From: Prolixibacteraceae bacterium
Lineage (GTDB): Bacteria; Bacteroidota; Bacteroidia; Bacteroidales; Prolixibacteraceae
NCBI GenBank assembly: GCA_028282195.1
Contig: JANQII010000223.1
Location: 1 to 64,000, forward strand
Direction: 5' to 3'
Length of the DNA: 64,000 bases
Made by a program: the position numbers and the translations under genes. Position 1 is the stretch's first letter. Each line of letters starts with the position of its first letter. Below the pieces are notes generated by a model, which saw nothing but the letters and a program-made list of their open reading frames with translations, ran no database searches and was not told the DNA's origin. Below, piece after piece: positions 45,348 through 55,125 of the stretch.

Positions 45348-46508
45348 TCACCCAGATGCTCCTGTACTACCGGATATTCCTTTTAGATAAAGCCTCTCGT
45401 GCTGTTTAATAAACCGTTCAAAAGAATATTTCACAGTTAGTCTATTGACTCCTTTTTCTCCCATTTTCAAAACCATCTGCCTATCATTAATAAGTAAAAC
45501 TACCCTTTCAGCAATAGAACAGTAATCTTTTACCGGGCTTATGAAGCCGTTCTCTCCATTTACGATTGCCGCACCGTTACCCGTGTCGGTAGCAACAATG
45601 GGCTTCCCGTATTTCATTGCCTCCAAAAAAACATAGGGTAACCCCTCCCATAGGGATGTGTTCACATAAACGTCAATTATCCCGTATAATTTATGTATTT
45701 CACGTACATGTCCAGTAAGCATAACCTTCCTTTCTAATCCCAATTTGTAAATGAGTTTACGGATTTCACCATACAGTTCCCCCTCCCCAATGATAAGAAA
45801 CCTAACGTCGGGGTGTGTTTTCAATACTTCGACGGCCATGAACACATAGGTCTCCCAGTCTTTCTGTTGGGTCAGCCTTCCTATAGCTCCAACGACAAAG
45901 GTGTTTGCCGGGATGCCCAGATTTGTTTTCATTTTTGCGTTTTCCTTATCTTGTCGATATTCATCAAAATCAATGGCGTTGTTGATATTAACAAGTTTTT
46001 CTATACTGACGGCCTTGTGCCGTATACATTGTTCATGTTCCCCTTCTGAAACAATAACCATTGATGTAATTTTCGAAAGCATCCGCTCAAGAAGGACGAA
46101 GACCAATTTCTTCATACCTTTTTTTCCCTGGAAATAAAAACAATGAGGCGTGTAATAAATTTTAGGCACACTACATATCCAGGCAGCTACCCTAAACAAT
46201 GCACCTGCCTTCGAACTGTGTGCATGTACAATATCAAACCGTTCCCTTGCCAGTAAAACAACCAGTTTAAAAAGGGAACCCAGGTCCTTAACAGGGTTAA
46301 TGCCTCTGCATATGGAGAATATCAACACCCTGGTTCCTGCGACTTTCATCTTTTCCATTTCCAAGCTAATATCTTCCTCCCTGGAGGATGAAAGCACAAC
46401 GGTAATATCAAATGTGTTCCTATCCAACTTTGTGGACAGATAGGTTAAGTGTTTTAAAGCCCCGCCCCCAGCGGCTTCAAGCCCATATAATATTTTGATT
46501 TTTTTCAT
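45348..46508 (-). CDS. GT4-family glycosyltransferase
   Basis: I start at the ATG at 46508 (MKKIKILYGLEAAGGGALKHL), where the GT-B N-terminal strand and Gly-rich loop begin; the track's extra 35 residues overlap the neighbouring gene. The donor-binding domain shows VGAIGRLTQQKDWETYVFMA and the EX7E motif EGLPYVFLE with EAMKYGKPIVATDTGNGAAIVNGENGF. It is a cytoplasmic retaining glycosyltransferase in surface-polysaccharide assembly; donor and acceptor are unknown. It is the last gene of the polysaccharide cluster, 40 nt after the preceding GT. Confidence 0.92.
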   Translation of the reverse strand: MKKIKILYGLEAAGGGALKHLTYLSTKLDRNTFDITVVLSSSREEDISLEMEKMKVAGTRVLIFSICRGINPVKDLGSLFKLVVLLARERFDIVHAHSSKAGALFRVAAWICSVPKIYYTPHCFYFQGKKGMKKLVFVLLERMLSKITSMVIVSEGEHEQCIRHKAVSIEKLVNINNAIDFDEYRQDKENAKMKTNLGIPANTFVVGAIGRLTQQKDWETYVFMAVEVLKTHPDVRFLIIGEGELYGEIRKLIYKLGLERKVMLTGHVREIHKLYGIIDVYVNTSLWEGLPYVFLEAMKYGKPIVATDTGNGAAIVNGENGFISPVKDYCSIAERVVLLINDRQMVLKMGEKGVNRLTVKYSFERFIKQHERLYLKGISGSTGASG

Positions 46509-46548
46509 GTAACAATGGAAAGGGCAACTCCTAATGCCATTGGTTTTA

Positions 46549-47838
46549 TTATATATTATCCTTAAAAATTGCCAGTAATTGACCAATGGAGACTTGATGG
46601 TCGAATCGTTCAACTATTTCTTTTCGTGACTTTTTGGCAATTTGACGGTACAGTCCTTTATTCTCCAAAAGTTCAGAGACTGCTTTTGCTAAGGCAAGTT
46701 CGTCTTTTTCATTCACTAACATGCCAGTTTTCCTGTCTCTGATCGCCTCCGGGATTGCCGAAACATTTGTAGAAACAACTGGTACGCCTATGGCCATCGC
46801 TTCCAGTACCGTATTGGGCAGGCCATCCCTGTCTCCATCTTTAGCAACAGTACAGGGCAATAAAAATATGTCTGCCTCCATTAAGTACTTCCTTACAACG
46901 TCACGCTGTTGGAAACCTAAAATGTGTACATGTTCACGAAGTCCATTATTTTTAATAAAGCTTTTCAATTGTTTTTCTTGGGGCCCCTTCCCTATAATAG
47001 TACACTGAATATTGTGTCCTCCACGTGTTAACCGTTTGACAGCTTCCAGTAGGTACACAAGTCCTTTTTTCTCCACCAGCCTTGCCACCGAAAGAATTCT
47101 GATGTCCGTGGAAACTTTCTTTTTTGCTTGTTCTCCCCCTCCCCACTTTAATACATTGATCCCATGGTAAACCGTGAATATCTTTTTACCATACTTTTGA
47201 CTGGTAAGTTTATTGATATAATCCCTATTATAATTTGTGCAGGTTATGGCAAACGAAGCTTTGCTCAGCAGTTCTCCTAACCGTTGTGGGCTGTTCAGGT
47301 AAATATCCCTAGAATGCATTGTGAAACTGCACTTTACACCTAACTTCTCAGACAGCAAGCTGGCAATATCCGTAGCAACAAAGGCAAAATGTGCATGGAT
47401 ATGATCTATATCTTTCCCTTTTAAGTAAGCAAAAAAGAACAAGTTTGTGCAATAATCTCTGAACAACTTAAAAAAAGATTTGGGCGAATGGAGTTTAAAG
47501 CCCTGTTTATGTTTTTTTGCACAGAATAGTAATGAGGGATAGTAAAAATACACAAGAAAAGGCAGTGCAAGGAATATCCGGGGAAGATATCTAACAGGAG
47601 ATTCCAACTTCTTGAGTTCTGGCATGTCAAGGTATTTCTTTTGTTTTCTAAGCACAAGAATGGTTATTCGAATATCCCTTCTTTCCAGACTGGTTATTTC
47701 GTTCAAGATAAAGTGTTCTGTCGGTGACGGGAACCTGTCGATAATATATGCGACATGCAGCTTTTTCCTAGAATCATCATTTGAATGCCGCATTCCTATA
47801 TCAAGTACTCTATTTCTTTTTATTTTCCCCATAAACAA
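46549..47838 (-). CDS. GT4-family glycosyltransferase (WcaL-like)
   Basis: A 429-aa GT-B enzyme. KKLHVAYIIDRFPSPTEHFILNEITSLERRDIRITILVLRK and DHIHAHFAFVATDIASLLSEKLGVKCSFTMHSRDIY resemble the colanic-acid transferase WcaL group. The donor domain has ILSVARLVEKKGLVYLLEAVKRL and RDGLPNTVLEAMAIGVPVVSTNVSAIPEAI, with Asp at the first position of the EX7E motif. It starts 3 nt after the SGNH gene stop. A shorter start at MRHSNDDSRKK is possible. It probably adds one sugar in repeat-unit synthesis on the cytoplasmic face. Confidence 0.92.
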   Translation of the reverse strand: MFMGKIKRNRVLDIGMRHSNDDSRKKLHVAYIIDRFPSPTEHFILNEITSLERRDIRITILVLRKQKKYLDMPELKKLESPVRYLPRIFLALPFLVYFYYPSLLFCAKKHKQGFKLHSPKSFFKLFRDYCTNLFFFAYLKGKDIDHIHAHFAFVATDIASLLSEKLGVKCSFTMHSRDIYLNSPQRLGELLSKASFAITCTNYNRDYINKLTSQKYGKKIFTVYHGINVLKWGGGEQAKKKVSTDIRILSVARLVEKKGLVYLLEAVKRLTRGGHNIQCTIIGKGPQEKQLKSFIKNNGLREHVHILGFQQRDVVRKYLMEADIFLLPCTVAKDGDRDGLPNTVLEAMAIGVPVVSTNVSAIPEAIRDRKTGMLVNEKDELALAKAVSELLENKGLYRQIAKKSRKEIVERFDHQVSIGQLLAIFKDNI

Positions 47839-47841
47839 ATA

Positions 47842-48975
47842 TTACTGTTTAAGGATGTCGATAAAACTCTTCACTAAATATTCTCCTATGACCTTATGGC
47901 CATGGGCATTGTAATGCATATCACCAGGGAAATCCGTTTTTTGCCTATTTATTCGATAATCCATTAACAGAGCCTTTTCCAAATTGATAATGGGGAAATC
48001 ATACGTGCTTATGATATAATTTACTTCCTTATGAAAATTCATCAAACTTAAGGGATATTGATCCCGATAATTGTTAAACGTTGGAATATTAATCGGAAAA
48101 TCAATAAAATATGTTCGTGTACCGGTACCTAATTTAAGCTCATCCTCCTTAAACCTTTCCATCAAGTAATATATCCCAGATAATATCTTTCTTTCATAAT
48201 CGGATCCTTTAATCATCAATGGATTTTTCTTTTTTGAAATATGATCTCTCCTATAACTGTCCGATCTAAATAAAAAATTTAGGTTTTCACCCAGTTTGAA
48301 TCTTATATCTGCAAATTTTATGACTTTCGAACAATATAATATGGTTAATGGGGACTTGCTTTTTTCAATATACTTTAAAGGAGGAACTTCGCGAATCATT
48401 CCGTCCTCCTGTATATCCAGGGATAAAAAATTATCGCCGATTGTCCTGTCATACAAGAAACCTGTAAAGCTTGCACCAATAATCAAAATATCAGGTTGGT
48501 ACTTTTCAGTTACATATCTGCTAACATGTAAGGCCTGAGCAATATGCATGCCTCCAAAACCAAATGTATATACTTCTGCATCTATCCCGTTTTCGATTAA
48601 TCCATCCTCCAACACTTTGGATAATGTTCTCCCAACAGGGACACGAAGCCCTTCAACATTTGAATGCCCTATAATTGCGATTCTTGTTTTACTTTTCTTC
48701 TCGGGTTTAACTGTACCTTTAAAACTCTTTCTGGGAAAATAATCCCGGTGAGAATTCCATCCTTCATTATTAATCCTAAAATATCCGGTATTGGTAAATT
48801 GTGTTTTATAATTACCTTCAGAGCCACTCTTTCGTTTAACAATCTTTGTCCTTTTATCAAACCAAGGCTCGCAATAATCTGTAAATAACCGGATGTAAAG
48901 TTCCAGTGAAAAAAACAATATAGCTACTAAAATCAAAATCGAGTAAAAAATTATTTTTATTCTAAAATTATTCAT
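47842..48975 (-). CDS. membrane-anchored SGNH-hydrolase-like protein
   Basis: I start at the ATG at 48975; the track start at 48981 is GTG. This start overlaps the flippase stop, suggesting translational coupling. One N-terminal TM helix (IIFYSILILVAILFFSLELYI) anchors a periplasmic domain. Block I reads IIGHSNVEGL, where GDSL-type enzymes have GDS, and the C-terminal DMHYNAHGHKVIGEYL supplies the Asp-His part. Similar proteins in exopolysaccharide loci are O-acetyl transferases or esterases. Whether this one is catalytic with GHS is open. It could be an accessory acetylation protein. Confidence 0.72.
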   Translation of the reverse strand: MNNFRIKIIFYSILILVAILFFSLELYIRLFTDYCEPWFDKRTKIVKRKSGSEGNYKTQFTNTGYFRINNEGWNSHRDYFPRKSFKGTVKPEKKSKTRIAIIGHSNVEGLRVPVGRTLSKVLEDGLIENGIDAEVYTFGFGGMHIAQALHVSRYVTEKYQPDILIIGASFTGFLYDRTIGDNFLSLDIQEDGMIREVPPLKYIEKSKSPLTILYCSKVIKFADIRFKLGENLNFLFRSDSYRRDHISKKKNPLMIKGSDYERKILSGIYYLMERFKEDELKLGTGTRTYFIDFPINIPTFNNYRDQYPLSLMNFHKEVNYIISTYDFPIINLEKALLMDYRINRQKTDFPGDMHYNAHGHKVIGEYLVKSFIDILKQ

Positions 48976-50500
48976 CCCCACTAACTTTTAAAATACCCAT
49001 TCGACCTAATGCTAGCAGATAAATCATTCCTCCTGCACTAAGGCACAATGCCAATGTTCCTATTTTGCCAAAGGTTCCCCCATCATATCCTTTCATTAGA
49101 AAAACATTATAACCTATTATGACGATAAGAAACACTGTTGAAGCTAAGAGCACTTTCAATAAAAATGTCAGTACCAATTTGCTGTTGTATGTTAGCTTGT
49201 ATTTCAGGAGGTAAAGCAAAGTAAGGTTTTTAACTGTCTTCTGTACCACAAAGGCCAGGGCAATTCCAGTAAAGTCTATAAGTCGAATAAAAAGCCAGGT
49301 TAACAGGATATTCAATACCACACATGCCATCCCAATGAACACAGGGGTTTTCGTATCGGCATTGCCATAATAAAAAACAACCAATATGGTTTCAATGGCA
49401 AAAAAGACGACTCCAGTTGAATATACTGCCAACGGTCTTGAAGTAAGCATGGTTGACTCTGCATCAAAGGCTCCGCGTTGGAAAATAATTTCAACAATGG
49501 GCACTGCAAAAACAAAGATGGACATGGCGATGGGTACAAATGCGATAACAATCCATTTAAGTGAATCTGCCAACAGGCTTTTAAGCTTTCCTTCTCTATT
49601 CTCGATAGCCAGCTGTGAGAAGTAGGGAAAAACAACAATGCTTAATACGTAGGGAAAAACAACAACCGGAAGTTCAGCTATTTTCTTTGCATAGCTTAAT
49701 GCTGCTATTGCTCCTTCCTGCTGGTATGAAGCAAAAATATTGTCGATAAGTCCGCTAGCCTGAGAAAAACCAACACCGATTAACAATGGCCAGGTAAGTT
49801 GCCAAATCTGCAGTTTATAGCTCCCAGAAATACTTACTTTTTTAAAGTTTATTTGGCGACATAGTTTGGTCAGATGGACGCCCAACCGAACTACGGAGCC
49901 AACAACAACACCTATTGCCACTGCAGAAATCCCATGACTATGATAAAGAACAACCATACAAATAATTATTGCTCCCTTAAACGCAAGTTCTCCCGAAGCC
50001 GGCAAGGCAAATATTTTTAATCCGTTCAGGGTTATACTGGTGAGGGTGGAAATGGCAAGAAATATACAGGCTGGCATAATTACCTTTACCATTTTATTGG
50101 AAAGTAATAATTGTTCTCCTTTAAAACCTGGGGCAAATACACCAGAAATTATATTGGGGAAAAAATATGAAATGATTCCAATAAATAATGTAATGAAAAA
50201 GATAAGATGAATGCCTTTATTGAATAGCCCCCAGGCGATTTGCTCTTCTCCTTTGTTTCTTGCTTCCAGGAAAGTATTTAAAAAGCCTGGTTCCACAACC
50301 TCCCTGAAAAGAAAGAAAATACTGAGAACAATCCCCAGTACAAGAAGATAAACATCTACCTGATAGCTGGTTCCAAAATAATTGGCAAGCACAAGTTTTT
50401 CAACATAGCCAGCAACTTTTACCAGTAAGGTAATTACCAACAGTCCCGCTGAGGATTTTAATATTCTGTTTGATTTTAATTTATTAACCAGTTGTTTCAT
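48968..50500 (-). CDS. MurJ/MVIN-type lipid-linked oligosaccharide flippase
   Basis: A 510-aa polytopic membrane protein of the MOP superfamily with about 14 TM segments. The N-terminus SSAGLLVITLLVKVAGYVEKLVLANYFGTSYQVDVYLL and the FREVVEPGFLNTFLEA segment match MurJ. AALSYAKKIAELPVVVFPYVLSIVVFPYFS, EIIFQRGAFD and RPLAVYSTGVVFFAIETILVVFYYGNADTKTPV also match. Lying inside a GT cluster, it probably flips the lipid-linked repeat unit rather than lipid II. Its ATG overlaps the TGA of the preceding GT (ATGA), and its end overlaps the SGNH gene, indicating one operon. Confidence 0.9.
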   Translation of the reverse strand: MKQLVNKLKSNRILKSSAGLLVITLLVKVAGYVEKLVLANYFGTSYQVDVYLLVLGIVLSIFFLFREVVEPGFLNTFLEARNKGEEQIAWGLFNKGIHLIFFITLFIGIISYFFPNIISGVFAPGFKGEQLLLSNKMVKVIMPACIFLAISTLTSITLNGLKIFALPASGELAFKGAIIICMVVLYHSHGISAVAIGVVVGSVVRLGVHLTKLCRQINFKKVSISGSYKLQIWQLTWPLLIGVGFSQASGLIDNIFASYQQEGAIAALSYAKKIAELPVVVFPYVLSIVVFPYFSQLAIENREGKLKSLLADSLKWIVIAFVPIAMSIFVFAVPIVEIIFQRGAFDAESTMLTSRPLAVYSTGVVFFAIETILVVFYYGNADTKTPVFIGMACVVLNILLTWLFIRLIDFTGIALAFVVQKTVKNLTLLYLLKYKLTYNSKLVLTFLLKVLLASTVFLIVIIGYNVFLMKGYDGGTFGKIGTLALCLSAGGMIYLLALGRMGILKVSGDE

Positions 50501-51600
50501 CTTTCTAAATCAAGTACTCGTTCAAAAAGCTTTATGGTTTTGCTGGCAGCTTCTTTCCATGTGAACTGATTTGCCCATCCCTTCCCTTCCAAAATGGTTC
50601 TTTCACGCAATTGGTGATTGGTAAGGAGTTTATACATTCCCATTGCAATATCCTCTACATTGTATGGGTTGACCTGTAGGCACTTCCCTCCTGTCACCTC
50701 AGGTAACGCCCCTTTATTGGATACCAACACAGGCACCTCACAGGCCATGGCTTCCAATGGAGGAATACCAAAGCCCTCATAAAGAGAAGGGAATGCAAAC
50801 AAGCTTGCCATGGAGAACAGAGCTGGAAGATCGCTTTCAGGAACATAACCTGTGAAAATAATTTCATTGCCACACACCAATTCTTCAACTGTTTTAAATA
50901 CCCCATTGTATTTCCAGCCTTTCTTTCCGGTTATTACTAGCTTATGGGGGATACTCGTATCTTTTTTTAATATGTGGAAAGCCCTAATCAGTCGTTCCAG
51001 GTTTTTTTTAGGCTCAATATTTCCAGTAAACAGCACATAATTTTCCGGCAAACTATATTTTCTTAACAGGAGTGGATCCAATGTTTTTTTAAAAATTGCA
51101 CTTACACCATTATAAATGACTTGAATTTTTGCTTCCGGAACATTGAAATGCCTTAATATATCTTGTTTCACCGTGTTGGATACTGCGATGATTTTTGCTG
51201 CTTTTCTTATAGAACGCCCCATTAATAGTTTATGGTAAACGACCGATGAATCCTGACATAGTCTTGGTCTTTCAATAGCCAGCACGTCATGTACGGTTAA
51301 TACGGAAGGAGTAGTGATAAAATACGGGAGAACATAATTGGGACTATGGAAAAGGGTATAGTTATTTTTGCTCAGGTAAGTTGGAAGTCTGGTATTTTCA
51401 TAGAATACCCTTCCATAACGCTTTCCTATCAGGTTAGGTGTCCCTTTATGCGGGATGCAGTGCAAATGAATATTAAATGTATTGGGAATGGACTTGCACA
51501 TTTCCTGATAAAGGTTCTGAGCATAGTATTGCACACCTGTATTTTTGCTATCAAGTTGTAAGCCATTGATCAATATCTTATTCATTCCTGGAGCTACCAT
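50497..51600 (-). CDS. GT4-family glycosyltransferase
   Basis: A 367-aa GT-B enzyme. The acceptor domain begins KILINGLQLDSKNTGVQYYAQNLYQEM, followed by FHSPNYVLPYF and SVLTVHDVLAIERP. The donor domain has VLFTGNIEPKKNLERLIRAFHIL, SLYEGFGIPPLEAMACEVPVLVSNKGALPEVTGG and the EX7E motif EGFGIPPLE. It is similar to mannosyltransferase-type GT4 proteins. The ATG at 51600 follows the upstream stop without a gap; the ATG at 51585 (MNKILINGL) is an equally good start. Its stop overlaps the flippase start. Confidence 0.92.
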   Translation of the reverse strand: MVAPGMNKILINGLQLDSKNTGVQYYAQNLYQEMCKSIPNTFNIHLHCIPHKGTPNLIGKRYGRVFYENTRLPTYLSKNNYTLFHSPNYVLPYFITTPSVLTVHDVLAIERPRLCQDSSVVYHKLLMGRSIRKAAKIIAVSNTVKQDILRHFNVPEAKIQVIYNGVSAIFKKTLDPLLLRKYSLPENYVLFTGNIEPKKNLERLIRAFHILKKDTSIPHKLVITGKKGWKYNGVFKTVEELVCGNEIIFTGYVPESDLPALFSMASLFAFPSLYEGFGIPPLEAMACEVPVLVSNKGALPEVTGGKCLQVNPYNVEDIAMGMYKLLTNHQLRERTILEGKGWANQFTWKEAASKTIKLFERVLDLER

Positions 51601-52728
51601 TTATAAATCTAAAAAAGCATTTTCAAATGCCTTACTCATTTCACATGCAGTTCTTTCAATAGTAAACTTTTCAATAACCCTTTGTCTTCCTGCATTACCT
51701 AACCGTTGTCTCAACGCTTCATTCTCAATTAAGCAAATTATCTTTTCAGCTAATTCCTCATAATTGCCAAGGGCAACCAAATAGCCAGTCACGTTGTCCT
51801 TAATAATCTCTCTACAACCGCCACAATTATATGCAACAACTGGTTTTTCCAGTGCCATAGCCTCAACTAACACTCTACCAAATGGCTCATTAATAGCTGG
51901 GTGTGCCAAAATATCAATTTGTGGCATTACGTGATTAATCTCCTCCCGATGTCCTAAAATATGAATGCGATCTTCAATCCCTAGCTCACATATTAATCTT
52001 TCAAGTTCTTTTTTATACCCTGTTCCCCTTCTTGAAAGGTCACCCCCTATAATCAAGAAATGGACATTGCTATATTTGTTGGTGATTATATCTGCTGCTT
52101 TGATAAAATCACTATAATTCTTCCATCTTGTTAACTGCCCAATCTGTGCAATAAGCATTGTTCCGTTTTTTAGTGACATCTCTTTTCTTAATGAAAAAGA
52201 TGGTTTAATTTCAGTTGACCATTTCTTCGTATCAACTCCCCCGTATACAATTTGCACTTTAGCATTAATAGACTTGACCTGTTCTGCAATGTGTTCTGAA
52301 ACAGGGATAATCGTATCGCTATGTTTTGTAAGGTACTTACTCAGAAGTGTTGGACTAAGGTTGTCCCGAGCATGCCAGACAATTTTCCTCCCAGTGAAAA
52401 TCTTTACGACAACCGAATAAACATTAGCCTTAGCTGTATTTGCATAGATTAAATTGATCTGATGCTTTTTTACAATCCAGATTAGGATAAATGAACATAC
52501 AAGTATATTTGACGCAAACAGGAATAGTTTAAATGGATTGAATGTTCTATAAAACCAGATAAGTGGTAGATTGTAAATATGCGATATTCCAGAATGAGTA
52601 AAGTCTGATTTTCCAGGTATGGTCATGATAAACTCATACTTGTCATCCAGCTTACCGGTCAGATCAGATAAACTATGTTCTGCGCCACTTGAAAAAAAGG
52701 AACTACTAATAATTAATATTCTCTTCAT
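51601..52728 (-). CDS. GT4-family glycosyltransferase
   Basis: I choose the ATG at 52728 (MKRILIISSSFFSSGAEHSLSDL) because GGAG lies about 10 nt upstream and the protein then begins at the first GT-B strand. LIYANTAKANVYSVVVKIFTGRKIVWHARDNL belongs to the acceptor domain. IAQIGQLTRWKNYSDFIKAADIIT and EPFGRVLVEAMALEKPVVAYNCGGCREII (EX7E) belong to the donor domain. It is a cytoplasmic enzyme of unknown sugar specificity. It abuts the next GT gene. Confidence 0.92.
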   Translation of the reverse strand: MKRILIISSSFFSSGAEHSLSDLTGKLDDKYEFIMTIPGKSDFTHSGISHIYNLPLIWFYRTFNPFKLFLFASNILVCSFILIWIVKKHQINLIYANTAKANVYSVVVKIFTGRKIVWHARDNLSPTLLSKYLTKHSDTIIPVSEHIAEQVKSINAKVQIVYGGVDTKKWSTEIKPSFSLRKEMSLKNGTMLIAQIGQLTRWKNYSDFIKAADIITNKYSNVHFLIIGGDLSRRGTGYKKELERLICELGIEDRIHILGHREEINHVMPQIDILAHPAINEPFGRVLVEAMALEKPVVAYNCGGCREIIKDNVTGYLVALGNYEELAEKIICLIENEALRQRLGNAGRQRVIEKFTIERTACEMSKAFENAFLDL

Positions 52729-52861
52729 GGGGATAAACTCCATTCTCTAATCCACTCCCTCTTGCCAAACATAATGATACTGGAATATATTCACATTTTT
52801 TAATACTGATAATTGATCAACTAAGTACAATACTATTGGTGTAAATCAATGTGGATAATAA

Positions 52862-53938
52862 TTAATTTTTAGGTTCGTGATTTTTCGGATAAAATTCCTT
52901 AGGAAGGAAATGCTTTAATTTGGCAAATGTTTCTTCTGCAATAATTTGATGAGCATTTTCATTAAAATGTCCATCATATTTATGCCCTAAATTCTCTCCG
53001 GATATATTTAAAAAAATACACTGAAATTCTATTTTTTCTTTAATATCCATTAATTGCTTTTTCTTTATTGAACCATAATGAAATAATACAAGTTTACAAG
53101 AATGATTTTTGAGTGTTTTATTTAACCGGTTTAAAATATCAATGCTTTCTGCGAAAGTGTAACTTTTAAAACGTGAATAATTCCAGCTTTCAGCTTTATT
53201 TTCGGCATATTTCGACAAACAGTTTGAAAGCGATGGAATTGTGTGTGTGTTTGCTCTCCGACCATAAAACCTGAGGATATAGCTTATATCCCATAAATCA
53301 GTAAATATCTTTAATTGCTTGATACGCTCTACCTCCTGTTCTGCAATATATCGTGAATGTGTTCTTTCCTCCATATTATTTCCGGCATATAAAATAGAAT
53401 AATCTTTATAAGTATCTCTATGATAATTGCCTGTTGAAATCCTAGTTCGTCCTTCATACAAGACTAAATCCGGGCTATATTTAATCAGATAATGTTCAAT
53501 AAGTTTGATATTTTGAAGATCTCTATCGCTTCCGCTTATAGCACAATTGATAACTTCAATTTTAAATCCTTCTTTCTTGAATTGTTTTTGTAGTTTTTGT
53601 GGAAAGACCTCTTTATGATTAGCCCAAATACCTTCAACCCCAGAGCTTCCAACAACAATTATTCGAAATACGCTATCCGGTTTTTGGATGCAGAAGTCAG
53701 CCCCATAAAAACCTTGGTTATTAAGTTTAAATTTTTTTCTTATACTTGGCCTTCTTATATATCCTTCAATATTTGGAATCCCCTTATATCCACATATCGT
53801 ATCAAAAGTATATACTTTAGGGTATTCATGTTTAACCCATTGTTCTCTGCGAACAAGCCTGAACCCTATTTCTAGGATTATTATAGACAAAAAACAAATT
53901 AATGTCAGATATCTAAACATCTTTTGGATACTATTCAT
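52862..53938 (-). CDS. membrane-anchored SGNH-hydrolase-like protein
   Basis: A 358-aa protein with one N-terminal TM helix (YLTLICFLSIIILEIGFRLV) and a periplasmic SGNH-type domain. Block I is IIVVGSSGVEGIWA (GSS in place of GDS). INCAISGSDRDLQN corresponds to the block with the oxyanion Gly, and the C-terminal YDGHFNENAHQIIAEE carries the Asp-x-x-His-like element (DGHFN). It is the second such protein in the polysaccharide cluster. O-acetylation or deacetylation of the exported glycan is the likely context role. It lies 133 nt upstream of the first GT gene. Confidence 0.7.
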   Translation of the reverse strand: MNSIQKMFRYLTLICFLSIIILEIGFRLVRREQWVKHEYPKVYTFDTICGYKGIPNIEGYIRRPSIRKKFKLNNQGFYGADFCIQKPDSVFRIIVVGSSGVEGIWANHKEVFPQKLQKQFKKEGFKIEVINCAISGSDRDLQNIKLIEHYLIKYSPDLVLYEGRTRISTGNYHRDTYKDYSILYAGNNMEERTHSRYIAEQEVERIKQLKIFTDLWDISYILRFYGRRANTHTIPSLSNCLSKYAENKAESWNYSRFKSYTFAESIDILNRLNKTLKNHSCKLVLFHYGSIKKKQLMDIKEKIEFQCIFLNISGENLGHKYDGHFNENAHQIIAEETFAKLKHFLPKEFYPKNHEPKN

Positions 53939-53996
53939 CTTTTTAAATCTTTTAAGTATATTTCAGTTTACTCTGATATAAGTATATTTTGCACCG

Positions 53997-54473
53997 TCAA
54001 CTTTGTCTTTTTCTGTAGAAATTGATACATTCTCCGTTTTCATTGAGCTGAATAACCAGTAACTCTGGATCGATAGCAAAAAATGAAGGGGTTATTCCCA
54101 AATAGTAATGGATTGTCGAATCGTTCCTATACAGTGGAAGACCTAACTGATCTATTATCTCACTTTCACTCCTATCCAAGAGCAGGTCTTTTTTCTTTTT
54201 TACAAGATCATTGCAAAGTTCATATCGTTCTTCTATATTTCCCAACCAATCTTCTTTTTTAAATTCTCTGTTAGGGTAATAATTTGCTACAGTGTAATAA
54301 CATAATGCGTATAGAACATAAATAATTACCCCTACAAAAAACATATGTCCGCTATAAGTTAAACTTTTCCACGAGATTTTTTTTTTCTTTTTCTTTTTTA
54401 AATACCAACCGATGAATACAATAGACAATATAAAACCAATAGCCAAGATAAATTTACCATTATTATAAATCAT
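53997..54473 (-). CDS. small membrane protein with BamE/SmpA-like C-terminus
   Basis: A 158-aa protein with two hydrophobic helices (FILAIGFILSIVFIGWYL and MFFVGVIIYVLYALCYYTV) separated by a lysine run. A soluble C-terminal domain reads RYELCNDLVKKKKDLLLDRSESEIIDQLGLPLYRNDSTIHYYLG and LLVIQLNENGECINFYR. The pattern (helix, SESEIIDQLGLP turn, two or three strands) resembles the BamE/SmpA fold of Bacteroidota hypothetical proteins. The function is unknown. It may be an accessory to the cell-envelope cluster that follows. Confidence 0.7.
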   Translation of the reverse strand: MIYNNGKFILAIGFILSIVFIGWYLKKKKKKKISWKSLTYSGHMFFVGVIIYVLYALCYYTVANYYPNREFKKEDWLGNIEERYELCNDLVKKKKDLLLDRSESEIIDQLGLPLYRNDSTIHYYLGITPSFFAIDPELLVIQLNENGECINFYRKRQS

Positions 54474-55125
54474 AGTTAAAAAATTAATTTGGAATTATTA
54501 ATATTAGATTCTTTTCGTCGAAGCAAACTATAAGATTCTTCAGGATTTAGGTCGCTATAAAAAAAGGAAGATTTAGCATAAACGCAAATAGTAATATTTC
54601 TTTACCCCTGCTGAGTTCAGTAATCATCATAATATTTATCTATTTTTATCGTTTATTTACTTCGCCATCATTTCATGCCTCTATATAGTCATCTGTTGCC
54701 ACCGATCTGAAAAGCTCAGACTTCTTTTAACCGCAAACGCTTCTGCGAAGTTAAATCGCTCTCCGTTTTTCAACATTATTTTCATTTTAAATTCCCAATA
54801 AAATAATCTAAAACAATCTATTGGATAATCAAATCATAATTCAATATCGTTTAGCTAACACTACACCATAACCTTTTACAATTTATGCACCGTGCCATAT
54901 CCTATTTTTAAGTTTATTATGGATTTTTTAAAAAATCATTCTATACCCTATAATTGTGGAGGAATTCCTCCTTTTGTATAAAAGGAGTCTACAAAACAAA
55001 TGATAAAAAGTCGAATCTTCACAGGCAAGAAAAGAACTACGATACACACCTATCACATTGCAATAAAGTCTTTATACTTCTAGAATTTTTTGGATCCTTC
55101 CTCCATGTTACTATTTCAATTCTGT
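54474..55125. other. intergenic boundary between polysaccharide and carrier-protein clusters
   Basis: About 650 bp with no convincing gene. The plus ORF 54954-55163 (69 aa) has no recognisable features and overlaps the end of the PPTase gene. The sequence is AT-rich, with a short GGAGGAATTCCTCC palindrome near 54958. It probably contains the promoter for the small membrane protein gene and the end of the PPTase transcript. Confidence 0.45.
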
